Assembly (NCBI RefSeq): GCF_947090785.1
Contig: NZ_OX352320.1
Span: 496,001 to 560,000, forward strand
Reading direction: 5' to 3'
Origin: Rheinheimera sp. MM224
GTDB lineage: Bacteria; Pseudomonadota; Gammaproteobacteria; Enterobacterales; Alteromonadaceae
DNA length: 64,000 bases
The notes under the pieces were generated by a model, which was given only the letters and a program-made list of their open reading frames with translations, made no database searches and had not been told where the DNA came from. This document shows positions 20,514-29,146 of this stretch, one piece after another. Made by a program: the position numbers and the translations under genes. Position 1 is the stretch's first letter. Every line of letters starts with the position of its first letter.

Positions 20514-20712
20514 CTTCGTACTTGCAGCCGCAGCGTTGTTGACTGCGCGCACGAGCCCAAGTCACATAGTGAACTATGCTCCTTGGGACTCGATTGCTTG
20601 TCGCCTAGCTGCAACAGCAATTACTTTGGCAAAATGCTCTTCGTACTTGCAGCTTATGTTCCTGAGACTCGATTGCTTGTCGCCTGGCTGCAACAGCAAT
20701 TACTTTGGCAAA
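20514..20712. repeat. Composite intergenic repeat, two unequal copies
   Basis: Copy 1 (20514-20633, 120 bases) and copy 2 (20639-20712, 74 bases) both begin CTTCGTACTTGCAGC and share a 47-base 3' block with one mismatch (20587-20633 versus 20666-20712). Copy 2 lacks an internal segment that contains the left arm of the hairpin in copy 1 (GAGCCCAAG ... CTTGGGACTC around CACATAG/CTATG). A diverged fragment of the 5' part recurs at 45108-45135. It resembles a dispersed non-coding element, not a gene. Confidence 0.8.
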
Positions 20713-20772
20713 GTATGCTGAACTCTATGAAAAACTCAGTGTATGCTTGCAGCAATCTTAAGGGAGAGAACA

Positions 20773-21198
20773 ATGAAAACTATAGCTTTAGTAGCGCATG
20801 ATGGGAAAAAAGCTGAATTGCTGGCGTGGGTAAAACAACATGCTGATTTTTTTCAGGATAAACAGCTGGTAGCAACGGGTACCACAGGCCGTTTACTGAA
20901 TGAAGCGTTAAACAAAGAGGTGTTGTGTCTGGCCAGCGGTCCTTTGGGTGGCGACCAGCAAATAGGTGCTTTAATTGCCGAGCAAAAAATTGATTGGCTG
21001 GTGTTTTTCTGGGATCCACTGTCGTCTCAGCCTCATGATCCTGATGTCAAAGCGCTGATCCGTTTAGCTGTGGTATGGAATATTCCGGTGGCCTGTAATA
21101 AAGCCACAGCGGATTTTATTGTTACATCAAAATTAGTGGGGCAGGACTATCAGCGCACTGTGCCGGATTTCTCCAATCACAACAACAGGTTGGCTTAG
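20773..21198 (+). CDS. mgsA: Methylglyoxal synthase
   Basis: Converts dihydroxyacetone phosphate to methylglyoxal and phosphate, a relief valve when phosphate is short. From ATG 20773 the protein has 141 residues. An upstream in-frame ATG at 20743 is less likely because AGGGAGAG sits correctly before 20773. The phosphate-binding ATGTTGRLL, SGPLGGDQQIGALI and catalytic FFWDPLSSQPHDPDVKAL motifs match the family. It is monocistronic between the repeat element and the DUF898 gene. Confidence 0.95.
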   Translation: MKTIALVAHDGKKAELLAWVKQHADFFQDKQLVATGTTGRLLNEALNKEVLCLASGPLGGDQQIGALIAEQKIDWLVFFWDPLSSQPHDPDVKALIRLAVVWNIPVACNKATADFIVTSKLVGQDYQRTVPDFSNHNNRLA

Positions 21199-21229
21199 TT
21201 ACAGCAAGTCTTTTTATAGTTACACACTG

Positions 21230-21252
21230 TTGACAATAATTCCTGTTTTGGT
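21230..21252 (+). promoter_or_regulatory. Possible promoter of the DUF898-M48 pair
   Basis: A perfect -35 TTGACA at 21230-21235 is followed after 17 bases by a poor -10 (TTAACT). Weak evidence. Confidence 0.3.
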
Positions 21253-21290
21253 TTAACTAACAGGCGTTATTTTTTAAAGGACAATTTCAT

Positions 21291-22355
21291 ATGGATATCC
21301 ATAGTTCAGTTGCTTCACCTGAAGCGGCTTCTGCTCGTCGTTCAACTGTGCAATTTTCTGGTCGTGGTGCTGAATTTTTCGGTATCTGGATAGTCAATGT
21401 GCTGCTGACTATAGTCACGCTGGGTATCTACAGCGCATGGGCCAAGGTTCGCACTACTCAGTATTTTTATGGCCACACCAAAGTGGATGGTCATAGTTTT
21501 CGATACTTAGCCACACCCATCCAAATTCTGAAAGGCCGCATTATTGCTGTCATTATTTTTGCTTTGATTTCAGTCGTAAGTGCATTCAGCCCGCTATTTG
21601 GTTTGACGGCAGCGTTGGTGTTTTTATTTGCGCTGCCATGGTTATTAGTGCAAGGCCTGAAATTTAATCTGCGTATGACCAGCTATCGCAATGTACGTTT
21701 TGGTTTTCATGGCACTTATGGTTCGGCTTTTATCTATTACCTGTTGTTGCCATTTCTGTGTATTTTTACTTTGTATCTGGCGATGCCGTGGGCACTGAAA
21801 AAGCTGGATCATTTCGTGTTCAGCAATATCAGCTTTGGCGGTAAAAAATTTGAGGTGAATACCAAAACCTCTAACTACTTCAAAGCCTTTTTTATTGCTG
21901 TAAGTGTAGCTATTGGCTTAGGTATTGTCTGTGGTGTAACAGCTGTGGTCGCTGGTTTCTCAATGCCTGCACCTGAAGCTGGTTTCAGTCTGGCGCTAGT
22001 GCTGTTGTATGTCGGCTATTTTGCTATTTTTATGCTGGTTGGAGCTGTGTACCACGCTATGATCCGCAACCATCTGTTTAATTCAACTCTGTTACCAGAA
22101 ACAGCTGAACTACATTCCAATCTGGAAACTGTGGACTTAGTCTGGGTAACAGTCACTAATATGCTGTTATTGCTTTGTACCTTAGGTTTGGCCTATGCCT
22201 GGACCAAAGTTAGAATGGCTGCTTTATTGGCTGCAGCCACAGAAGTGACGGTGTACCCGGCAGCTGACCGCCTGACTGATCCGTTACAACAGAATTCATC
22301 TGCTTTTGCCGAACAAGCAGCCGATCTGTTTGACGTTGATTTATCCCTTACCTGA
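21291..22355 (+). CDS. DUF898 (YjgN-family) inner-membrane protein
   Basis: Polytopic membrane protein of 354 residues in the YjgN/DUF898 family, whose function is unknown. About six to seven hydrophobic segments are visible. The family repeat appears twice: near residues 29-60 (FFGIWIVNVLLTIVTLGIYSAWAKVRTTQYFYG) and again near the C-terminus (LGLAYAWTKVRMAAL). An AAAGGA site precedes the ATG. The stop codon TGA overlaps the ATG of the downstream M48 protease, so the two are coupled and may work together at the membrane. Confidence 0.85.
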   Translation: MDIHSSVASPEAASARRSTVQFSGRGAEFFGIWIVNVLLTIVTLGIYSAWAKVRTTQYFYGHTKVDGHSFRYLATPIQILKGRIIAVIIFALISVVSAFSPLFGLTAALVFLFALPWLLVQGLKFNLRMTSYRNVRFGFHGTYGSAFIYYLLLPFLCIFTLYLAMPWALKKLDHFVFSNISFGGKKFEVNTKTSNYFKAFFIAVSVAIGLGIVCGVTAVVAGFSMPAPEAGFSLALVLLYVGYFAIFMLVGAVYHAMIRNHLFNSTLLPETAELHSNLETVDLVWVTVTNMLLLLCTLGLAYAWTKVRMAALLAAATEVTVYPAADRLTDPLQQNSSAFAEQAADLFDVDLSLT

Positions 22356-23386
22356 TGCAAAAGATCAAAGGACAATTTCAGCATGCCGCCAGCACAGAAC
22401 ACTGTGCTGCAGTGCTGCATTTAACCGAACAGGGGCAGGTGCTGTTGTATGCTGAGCATGATAATGCGCTGCTACTAGAAGCGACACAGGATAGTTATAA
22501 AGTGGCTGAGGTTTTGCCTGGCTTACCTGCTGAATTGTTGTTTGAGACCGGCGCTGTATTTTCGCCAGCGGATCACAAATGGCGCTGGCCTAAAAGTGGA
22601 CGCCAGAATCTGACACTGAAACTGGAAACCAACAAATCGCTGATTGTGCTGTCAGTTATTGCGGTGCCCATATTGATCTGGTGGTTAACCACTGTAGGTT
22701 TGCCAAAAGCAGCCACAGCTTTAGTGCCATGGATCCCCGTCTCCGTTGAAGAAAGTATTGGCCAACAAAGTATGCAGGTGTTTGACCGTACTTTGTTGTC
22801 AGATTCTGAACTTAGCCCTGAGTTACAACAGTCTATTCGCAGCCAGTGGCAAACTGCTGTTGATCAGTTGCAGCTAAACAGTGGTTATCAGTACCAGTTG
22901 CATTTTCGTGCCAGTAAAAGACTGGGGGCTAATGCGTTTGCTTTACCCGGTGGCTATCTGACTATTACCGATGAGTTGGTTAAGCGTTTAGAGCAACAAC
23001 CCGATGCTATTTTGGCGGTGTTACTGCACGAAGTAGGGCATGTTGAACATAGGCACGGTATGAAGCTGGCGGCACAAGCAACCGCCAGTACTATAGTGAT
23101 GTCGGTATTGTTCAGTGATCTTGAAGGTATTACTGAAGCAGTATTGGGTACCGGCACCTCACTGGTTCAATCTGCATTTTCCAGAGATATGGAGCGTCAG
23201 GCTGATTACTTCTCTACTCAATCATTGTTAAAGCTGAACAAGTCGCCGCAGGCTTTTGCCGAGGCAATGCAGGCTTTGACCAAAGGTCAGCCAAAAGAGG
23301 AGTTGTTACCCTGGTTGGAGTATTTAAACTCGCATCCGAATACCAAAGAGCGGATAGAAAAGGCTACGCAACAAGCGCAGCCTTAA
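22355..23386 (+). CDS. M48-family membrane zinc metalloprotease
   Basis: Predicted zinc endopeptidase of 343 residues. A soluble N-terminal region (1-90) precedes one clear transmembrane helix (95-115). The catalytic HEVGH follows at 225-229, then a downstream ERQAD with the third zinc ligand (about 281-285). The domain belongs to the HtpX/BepA-like M48 group but lacks the TPR tail of BepA and the multi-helix layout of HtpX. Its coupling to the DUF898 gene is a conserved pairing in related genomes as far as I know; the substrate is unknown. Confidence 0.85.
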   Translation: MQKIKGQFQHAASTEHCAAVLHLTEQGQVLLYAEHDNALLLEATQDSYKVAEVLPGLPAELLFETGAVFSPADHKWRWPKSGRQNLTLKLETNKSLIVLSVIAVPILIWWLTTVGLPKAATALVPWIPVSVEESIGQQSMQVFDRTLLSDSELSPELQQSIRSQWQTAVDQLQLNSGYQYQLHFRASKRLGANAFALPGGYLTITDELVKRLEQQPDAILAVLLHEVGHVEHRHGMKLAAQATASTIVMSVLFSDLEGITEAVLGTGTSLVQSAFSRDMERQADYFSTQSLLKLNKSPQAFAEAMQALTKGQPKEELLPWLEYLNSHPNTKERIEKATQQAQP

Positions 23387-23409
23387 GGTTATTAGCTCAA
23401 CTCTAACTA

Positions 23410-23429
23410 AAGCGGTTTAAAAACCGCTT
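23410..23429. terminator. Hairpin between convergent M48 and oxidoreductase genes
   Basis: AAGCGGTTT / AAACCGCTT arms with a two-base loop, overlapping the stop codon at 23417. The T-tails are short on both strands, so termination is only probable. Confidence 0.5.
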
Positions 23430-24424
23430 AATACCAGTTTGCCAATGGCTTGTTGGCTTTCGAGCAACTGGTGGGCCTTGCGCAGGTTTTCGGCGTTAAT
23501 TTTGCCGAAGTCTGAGTTCAGGGTCGTTTTTAACTTGCCTGCGTCAACCATATCCGCAACCTGTTGTAATAGCTGCTGTTGAGCAATCATATCGTCGGTT
23601 TGATACAAAGAACGGGTAAACATCAGCTCCCAGTGTAGCGACAGACTTTTACGTTTCAGTTGGCGTATATCAATAGGCTCCGGATCGTCTATCAGTGCCA
23701 GTTTGCCCTGGGGTTTAATCAGCTCCAGTATGTCGTTAAAGTGGTGGTCGGTATGAGTCAGACTGATGACATAATCCACTTCAGGCAAACCTAGTGTTTT
23801 AAGCTGTGCTGCCATAGGTTTTTTATGATCCAGCACTAAATCTGCACCCAAAGTTTTTACCCATTCGGAGGTCTCTGGTCTTGAGGCTGTACCAATCACC
23901 TTTAATTGAGTTTTTTGTCGCGCCAGTTGCAATAGCACCGAACCTACGCCGCCCGCGGCGCCAATCACCAGCAGAGATTTACCTTTGCTGTTGTGCTCAT
24001 TCAGTTCAAGCCGGTCAAATAACAGCTCCCATGCTGTGATGGCCGTTAAAGGTAAAGCTGCTGCTTCGGTGAAACTTAAGCTTTTTGGCTTGTGGCTGAC
24101 AATACGCTGATCCACCAGCTGAAACTCGCTGTTCGAGCCAGGCTTATCAATAGCACCGGCATACCAGACTTCATCGCCTGCTTTAAAACCAGTGACTGCA
24201 CTGCCCACTGCTACCACAACACCTGCGGCGTCCCAGCCTAATACTCTTTGCTGGCCCTGAGTGTCGGCATTACGGCGAATTTTCGTATCGACCGGATTGA
24301 CTGAAACGGCTTGTACTGCAACCAGCAGATCGTTTTCGCCTGGTGTTGGGGTTGGCAGCTCTGTGTCGTATAAAGACTGTAAATCTGTGGCTGGTAAATT
24401 CTGGCTATAGACTATGGCTTTCAT
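23417..24424 (-). CDS. Zinc-type alcohol dehydrogenase-like / quinone oxidoreductase (MDR family)
   Basis: NADPH-dependent medium-chain reductase of 335 residues. A GroES-like N-terminal domain (VQAVSVNPVDTKIRRN) precedes a Rossmann domain with LLVIGAAGGVGSVLLQLARQ near residue 150. No structural or catalytic zinc cysteines are visible, so it is the zinc-less type despite the common family name. The likely substrate is an enone or quinone. It is divergent from a LysR-type regulator 97 bases away that probably controls it. Confidence 0.85.
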   Translation of the reverse strand: MKAIVYSQNLPATDLQSLYDTELPTPTPGENDLLVAVQAVSVNPVDTKIRRNADTQGQQRVLGWDAAGVVVAVGSAVTGFKAGDEVWYAGAIDKPGSNSEFQLVDQRIVSHKPKSLSFTEAAALPLTAITAWELLFDRLELNEHNSKGKSLLVIGAAGGVGSVLLQLARQKTQLKVIGTASRPETSEWVKTLGADLVLDHKKPMAAQLKTLGLPEVDYVISLTHTDHHFNDILELIKPQGKLALIDDPEPIDIRQLKRKSLSLHWELMFTRSLYQTDDMIAQQQLLQQVADMVDAGKLKTTLNSDFGKINAENLRKAHQLLESQQAIGKLVLSGF

Positions 24425-24520
24425 CTGGATGCTCCATTGGGTTGATGTTGTTAGTTTAAGGGGGCGGACTATTTAGAAAAATATGCTAGATTTGGATTCA
24501 GTTTCAAAAATAATTTGATA

Positions 24521-25426
24521 ATGATGCTTAGAACCGACGATTTACAACTTTTTGTGCTGACAGCTGATTTAGGTTCTATTTCTGCTGCCGCGCGTGAGCT
24601 GGATCTTTCGCCTGCACTGGCCAGTGTGGCTTTAAAACGCCTGGAACAGCAGCTGAATACTCAACTAATTTTACGTTCTACCCGCAGTTTAAGGCTCACC
24701 ACAGCAGGTATGGCCTACCTGGATTATGCCCGCCAGGCGATCCAGTTGCTGGGGCAAGGCCAGCAATTATTGCAGCTAGGCAAAGAGCAGTTATCCGGCG
24801 AACTGACCTTATCTATGCCTTCAGATTTTGGTCGTAATAGCATGGCCGTATGGCTGGCGGAGTTTCAACAGCAGCACCCCAAATTGCAGCTGAAAATTCG
24901 GGTCAGTGACCGGTTGGCTGATTTAGGTCGTCAGCCTGTTGATTTGGCTCTGCGTTATGGCGAACCTAAAGACTCGCAGCTGATTGCTATGCCTTTAGTG
25001 CCGGACAATCATAGGGTGCTTTGTGCGTCTCCTGACTATATTCGCCGTTGTGGCGCACCAAAGCGACCACAAGACATTAGCTCGCATCAGGTATTACAGC
25101 TGGTGTTGGGTGAGGCTGTGCATAGCAAATGGCAGTTCTGGCTGGATGGGCAATTGCAACAGGTGCAGGTACGTGGTGTTTTAGTGGCAGACGACGGTGA
25201 TGTGGTGCGGCGCTGGGCTGTGGCAGGTTTAGGTATTGCCTATAAGTCACGTTTGGATATTCTGTCTGACTTACGCTCTGGTGCTTTGGTGAAGTTGTTA
25301 CCTGAATACAAAACTGAGCAAGCGCCCTTGTATTTATTGGCGGTGCAAAGGTTGTCTTCATCTCCTGTACTTAAAGCTTTATCTGAGTTTTTGCTACAAA
25401 AGTTGCGGCAGCATTGGCATGGGTAG
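24521..25426 (+). CDS. LysR-family transcriptional regulator
   Basis: Regulator of about 301 residues with an N-terminal helix-turn-helix (LGSISAAARELDLSPALASVALKRLEQ) and a LysR substrate domain of the CrgA/DmlR subgroup (GELTLSMPSDFGRNSMAVWLAEF). The frame opens at a TTG (24515); I take the first ATG at 24521, although 24524 is equally possible and no clear ribosome site is present. Its divergent orientation to the quinone-oxidoreductase gene suggests a sensor of electrophiles or redox compounds. That function is inferred. Confidence 0.85.
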   Translation: MMLRTDDLQLFVLTADLGSISAAARELDLSPALASVALKRLEQQLNTQLILRSTRSLRLTTAGMAYLDYARQAIQLLGQGQQLLQLGKEQLSGELTLSMPSDFGRNSMAVWLAEFQQQHPKLQLKIRVSDRLADLGRQPVDLALRYGEPKDSQLIAMPLVPDNHRVLCASPDYIRRCGAPKRPQDISSHQVLQLVLGEAVHSKWQFWLDGQLQQVQVRGVLVADDGDVVRRWAVAGLGIAYKSRLDILSDLRSGALVKLLPEYKTEQAPLYLLAVQRLSSSPVLKALSEFLLQKLRQHWHG

Positions 25427-25462
25427 AGAGTGGCAAGATTAAAAAATAAAGGATGAGAACAG

Positions 25463-26050
25463 ATGGCATGGTTAAACAATGAGGTTTTAGAAGGCGAATT
25501 TGTCCGGTTGGAACCTATGGCGTTGTCGCATATAGCAGATTTGCAGCAAGCCGTTGCTGATGGTGAAAGCTGGAAACTCTGGTATGCCATGGTGCCTACA
25601 GTGGAAGAAATGCCAGCTTATATACAAGAGGCTTTAGCCAGCAAGGCTCAAGGGGATTCACCTTATGTGGTACGCTGTAAAACCACAGGCCAGATTGTTG
25701 GCACCAGTCGTTATTATATGGTCGATGCGCGGAGCAGAAGAGCTTTAATTGGTTACACCTGGTATGCCGAATCTGTACGACGCACAGCTATCAATACAGA
25801 AACTAAGCTTTTGTTATTAAGTAATTTATTTGAAAATCACCAAGCCATAGCAGTAGAGTTTCGCACCCACTTTTTTAATCACACCTCACGCAAAGCTATA
25901 GAACGTTTAGGCGCCAAAATGGACGGTATCTTGCGTCAGCATATGATTTTAAAAGACGGCTCAGTACGCGACACTGTGGTCTATTCCATCATCGCCTGCG
26001 AATGGCCGACGGTAAGACGGCATTTATTGTCGAAATTAGGCCGGGATTAA
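25463..26050 (+). CDS. GNAT acetyltransferase, RimJ/RimL-like
   Basis: Protein of 195 residues with the acetyltransferase_3 layout: LEGEFVRLEPMALSHI at the N-terminus, a central strand TGQIVGTSRYYMVD, and IGYTWYAESVRRTAINTETKLLLLSNLFE where the acetyl-CoA loop lies. The C-terminal FRTHFFNHTSRKAIERLGAK is the typical end of RimL-like proteins. The acceptor is unknown (protein N-terminus or small amine). An AAAGGA site precedes the start. It is monocistronic, ending at a GTAG-headed palindrome. Confidence 0.85.
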   Translation: MAWLNNEVLEGEFVRLEPMALSHIADLQQAVADGESWKLWYAMVPTVEEMPAYIQEALASKAQGDSPYVVRCKTTGQIVGTSRYYMVDARSRRALIGYTWYAESVRRTAINTETKLLLLSNLFENHQAIAVEFRTHFFNHTSRKAIERLGAKMDGILRQHMILKDGSVRDTVVYSIIACEWPTVRRHLLSKLGRD

Positions 26051-26060
26051 GGCGTCAAAA

Positions 26061-26094
26061 GTAGGATGCAATCGCCACGAAGTGGCATTGCATC
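26061..26094 (+). repeat. REP-like palindrome with GTAG head
   Basis: GTAG (26061-26064) is followed by arms GATGCAAT-C-GCCAC and GTGGCATTGCATC around a GAA loop; the only flaw is a one-base bulge. It lies between convergent genes, so it may also act as a bidirectional transcription barrier. Confidence 0.7.
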
Positions 26095-26106
26095 ATTAAC
26101 ATCTGA

Positions 26107-26847
26107 TCAAAACATCAGCCCCGATAACTCTCTTAAATACAAAGGCGTAGCCGGATGTTGGCTTAATTCAAAAAACAAAAAAGCCGTCAGGAAGATACTG
26201 ACTAAAGAACCCCAGAACCAGTGGTGTTTAGGTTTATCATGCTCTTTGTGCTGTAAGTACTTTTTCAGCAAATAGCTGCTTAATGCCGCCAACACCACTG
26301 AGCCTGCCAGCAAGCTGTAAAACAAGGTCAGGTTGGTTCCTTTGAGCTGCCAGGCTACACCAGCCAGAATACCTGGCAGGAAATAAGCGATGGGCCACAA
26401 TACACAAGCCAGGGTTGCCGCAGGGAAATAACGGGATGGTGGTAACTGCAACATACCAGCTAACAAAGGCAATAAAGGTCGGCTTGGTCCAATAAAACGC
26501 CCTGCAACTATCGCCAGCCATACATTGTTTTCCAAAGCACTGCTTACTTTATCCAGCTCTTTTTGCTGACGGGATAACCAGTTCCAGCTTTCTAACTGAG
26601 GTCTGAATTTGCGTCCAGCCAGATAAGACATTGAATCTCCAACTAAGCCTGCAGCCGCAGCCACCATGCACGCAGTCCAGAAGCCCATTTGTTCTGCACC
26701 AATCAGCACACCAAAACTAAACATCAGCGCTGTACCTGGCACCAACAAGCCCAATACGGCCACTGACTCAGCAAATGTCAGTAAAAATAAAATCAGCAGG
26801 GCATAAGCCTGATATTCCGTCAGCAGCTGCTGTAACCATTGTTCCAT
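26107..26847 (-). CDS. DedA-family membrane protein
   Basis: Inner-membrane protein of 246 residues with re-entrant loops and the conserved GRFIGPSRPLLPLLAG motif carrying the essential arginine. DedA proteins are linked to undecaprenyl-phosphate or phospholipid flipping and membrane-potential homeostasis. The N-terminal acidic residues (YQAYALLILFLLTFAESVAVLG) match the family. The exact subgroup cannot be decided from sequence alone. It is monocistronic. Confidence 0.88.
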   Translation of the reverse strand: MEQWLQQLLTEYQAYALLILFLLTFAESVAVLGLLVPGTALMFSFGVLIGAEQMGFWTACMVAAAAGLVGDSMSYLAGRKFRPQLESWNWLSRQQKELDKVSSALENNVWLAIVAGRFIGPSRPLLPLLAGMLQLPPSRYFPAATLACVLWPIAYFLPGILAGVAWQLKGTNLTLFYSLLAGSVVLAALSSYLLKKYLQHKEHDKPKHHWFWGSLVSIFLTAFLFFELSQHPATPLYLRELSGLMF

Positions 26848-27046
26848 CTATCACTCACACCGATTGAGAAAAGCCTTTATCAAGGCAGTATCGGGGCTGA
26901 GGCAAGCTTATTCAAGCTGCTTTGCCGCCAGAACCACAAAGACATCAGATAAATCTGTTGGTTTATGGATATGTTATATTGTATCATTTTAATCCTGACT
27001 TTATCGATTCAGCCCAATCCTTTGTAGTGACCGGACTAAAAACATC
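26848..27046 (+). promoter_or_regulatory. Upstream region of the siderophore receptor, possible Fur site
   Basis: An AT-rich stretch at 26968-26990 includes ATCATT, one good half of a Fur box, but the other half matches poorly (about 10 of 19 consensus positions overall). Iron control is likely from the gene type, but the site is not convincing. Confidence 0.25.
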
Positions 27047-29146
27047 ATGCCAACCACAAATTTTAAACTCTCTTTTCTTATGCTCTCTGTTGGCTTTATT
27101 GCCTCTGTTCCTGTAGCTACAGCTGAATCGGCAGAGGATATTGAGCGTATCGAAGTGCTGTATCGCCAGGCTTATCGTGGGGATATTCCGGCTCAGTCTT
27201 TACCTCAGTCAATTAGCGTCATCGACAAAAGTTTATTGCAAGACAATGCGTTAACGCGTTTTCAGGATGCTTTGGATTTTTCAGCCAGCATTTCACGGCA
27301 GAATAACGGTGGCGGTTTGTGGGATAGTTTTTCGCTGCGTGGTTTTCCGGGCAATGAAAATATGCCGTCTGGTTATTTAATTAATGGCTTTAACGGCGGC
27401 CGTGGTTTTAGTGGTCACCGTGATTTATCTAATGTTGAGTATGTGGAGATTTTAAAAGGGCCAGGTTCAGCACTTTATGGCCGTTCAGAACCTGGTGGCA
27501 CTATCAATGTAGTGACCCGTAAACCACAAAAGGAGCAGGAAGGTTATCTGCAAGTCTCTACTGGTCGTTTTGATCAGCACAGAGTAGAAGCCGATTACAC
27601 TAACGGTGTCAGCGACAATGTGGCGGTGCGCATCAATGGTGCAGTGCAGGACTATGGCAGCTTCCGTGATTATGTCAGCAGCAAAAAACAGGTGTTTACC
27701 CCTTCAGTACGTATTGATCTGGATGATAAATCTGCCTTGTTATACGAGTTCGAATACCTGAAACAGGAGCAGTTATTTGATCGCGGTATAGTGGTGTTAA
27801 ACGGCGATTTTCATACAGTGCCACGTTCTCGTTATTTAGGTGAACCTGGTGATGGCCCCACAGAAATTGAAGCCACTGGCCATCAGTTATCTTATGAAAC
27901 CAGCCTGAGTGACGACTGGTCTTTTTTAGCAGGTTTAGGTTATCGCGACTCGTCGTTAAACGGCTTTTCTTCAGATGCTGAGTTAGCAGCTGCCCGGCAG
28001 TCCTTATTTGACGATGGTAAAACCCTAACCCGCCAGCGCCGTTACCGTGATTATCAGGCTGAAGACACTTCTGTGCGTTTTGAATTAAGTGGTCACCTGA
28101 ATACTGCTGGTGTAGTGCATCATCTGCTGATGGGCGCTGATGCCTATGATTATGATTTATATACCTTGTTATCACGTTTCCGTGGTCCAAAAGGCACCTA
28201 CGCATTAGATATTTTTAACCCTGTGTATGGAGGCACTGCCACAGCGCCTGCGCCTTTGTATGAAAATCAGGAAAGCCAAAAAGCCTGGGGTATGTATCTG
28301 CAGGATCAAATGGATCTGACACAACACTGGAAGTTACTGCTGGGCCTGCGTTTTGACGATTATCAGCAGGATATTCAGGAGCTGCTCAAAGCCACCCGCT
28401 CGGATAAAAGCGGTACTCAAGTCAGCCCTCGTATTGGTTTGGTTTATGAAGTAAACCCGGAATTAAGCTTCTACAGTAGTTACTCGGAAGGTTTCCTGCC
28501 ATTAAGCGGTACCGACTATGCGGGCAATCCTTTTGATCCAGAGTTAAGTGACTCTTATGAAATTGGTGCCAAATTTATAGCTGCTGGTGTCACCGGCACA
28601 TTGGCCTTATTTGATGCGAAAAAATCCAATATTCAGACCTCAGATCCGGTTAATGTCGGTTTCTCTGCAACCTTAGGTGAAGCCACCAGCCGTGGTATTG
28701 AACTGGATTTACAAGGCCAGCTCACAGAAGAGCTCTCTGCTCAATTGTCTTACGCCTATCTGGATACACAAACCGCCAACGACATGATTAACATCGACTG
28801 GGCAGTGAATGTGCCAGCCGGCAGTCGTCTGGTGAATATTCCTAAACACAACGCCAGCCTGATGCTGACTCAGTTGTTACCGCTGGGGTCAGTCGAAAGT
28901 CGATTAGGGCTTAGGGTTAATCATGTAGCAAAACGACTAGGGGATTCAGTCGACAGCAGTTATATGCTGCCGTCCCATACTTTATTTGGCCTGTCTTGGG
29001 CTGCTGATTTAGATCAAAACTGGAAAGCACAGCTGAATGTCGACAACCTGTTTGATAAGTTTTATATCCATAACTCCTATTCGGCGCTGTGGACTGTGCC
29101 GGGTGAGCCACGCAGTTACAAAGTGAGTCTGACCTATGCATTCTGA
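27047..29146 (+). CDS. TonB-dependent siderophore-type receptor
   Basis: Outer-membrane gated channel of 699 residues. A signal peptide (SFLMLSVGFIASVPVATAES) is followed by the plug domain with SLPQSISVIDKSLLQDNA and VEYVEILKGPGSALYGRSEPGGTINVVTRKP, the hallmark of siderophore receptors. A 22-strand barrel follows, ending in ...YKVSLTYAF with a terminal Phe. It has no STN domain, so no sigma-factor signalling. The ligand is unknown. Its last codons overlap a DUF1624 membrane gene by 11 bases. Confidence 0.92.
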   Translation: MPTTNFKLSFLMLSVGFIASVPVATAESAEDIERIEVLYRQAYRGDIPAQSLPQSISVIDKSLLQDNALTRFQDALDFSASISRQNNGGGLWDSFSLRGFPGNENMPSGYLINGFNGGRGFSGHRDLSNVEYVEILKGPGSALYGRSEPGGTINVVTRKPQKEQEGYLQVSTGRFDQHRVEADYTNGVSDNVAVRINGAVQDYGSFRDYVSSKKQVFTPSVRIDLDDKSALLYEFEYLKQEQLFDRGIVVLNGDFHTVPRSRYLGEPGDGPTEIEATGHQLSYETSLSDDWSFLAGLGYRDSSLNGFSSDAELAAARQSLFDDGKTLTRQRRYRDYQAEDTSVRFELSGHLNTAGVVHHLLMGADAYDYDLYTLLSRFRGPKGTYALDIFNPVYGGTATAPAPLYENQESQKAWGMYLQDQMDLTQHWKLLLGLRFDDYQQDIQELLKATRSDKSGTQVSPRIGLVYEVNPELSFYSSYSEGFLPLSGTDYAGNPFDPELSDSYEIGAKFIAAGVTGTLALFDAKKSNIQTSDPVNVGFSATLGEATSRGIELDLQGQLTEELSAQLSYAYLDTQTANDMINIDWAVNVPAGSRLVNIPKHNASLMLTQLLPLGSVESRLGLRVNHVAKRLGDSVDSSYMLPSHTLFGLSWAADLDQNWKAQLNVDNLFDKFYIHNSYSALWTVPGEPRSYKVSLTYAF

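Noticed and set aside
20514..20712. CRISPR array
   Set aside because: There are only two unequal copies with a long shared tail, no regular spacing and no cas genes.
26960..26990. Fur box upstream of the siderophore receptor
   Set aside because: Only one half-site resembles the consensus; I list the region at low confidence instead of as a firm site.
27696..28205. A 169-codon open frame on the minus strand inside the siderophore receptor
   Set aside because: It is antisense to a strongly conserved receptor, is rich in His/Gln as expected of a shadow frame, and has no start signals.
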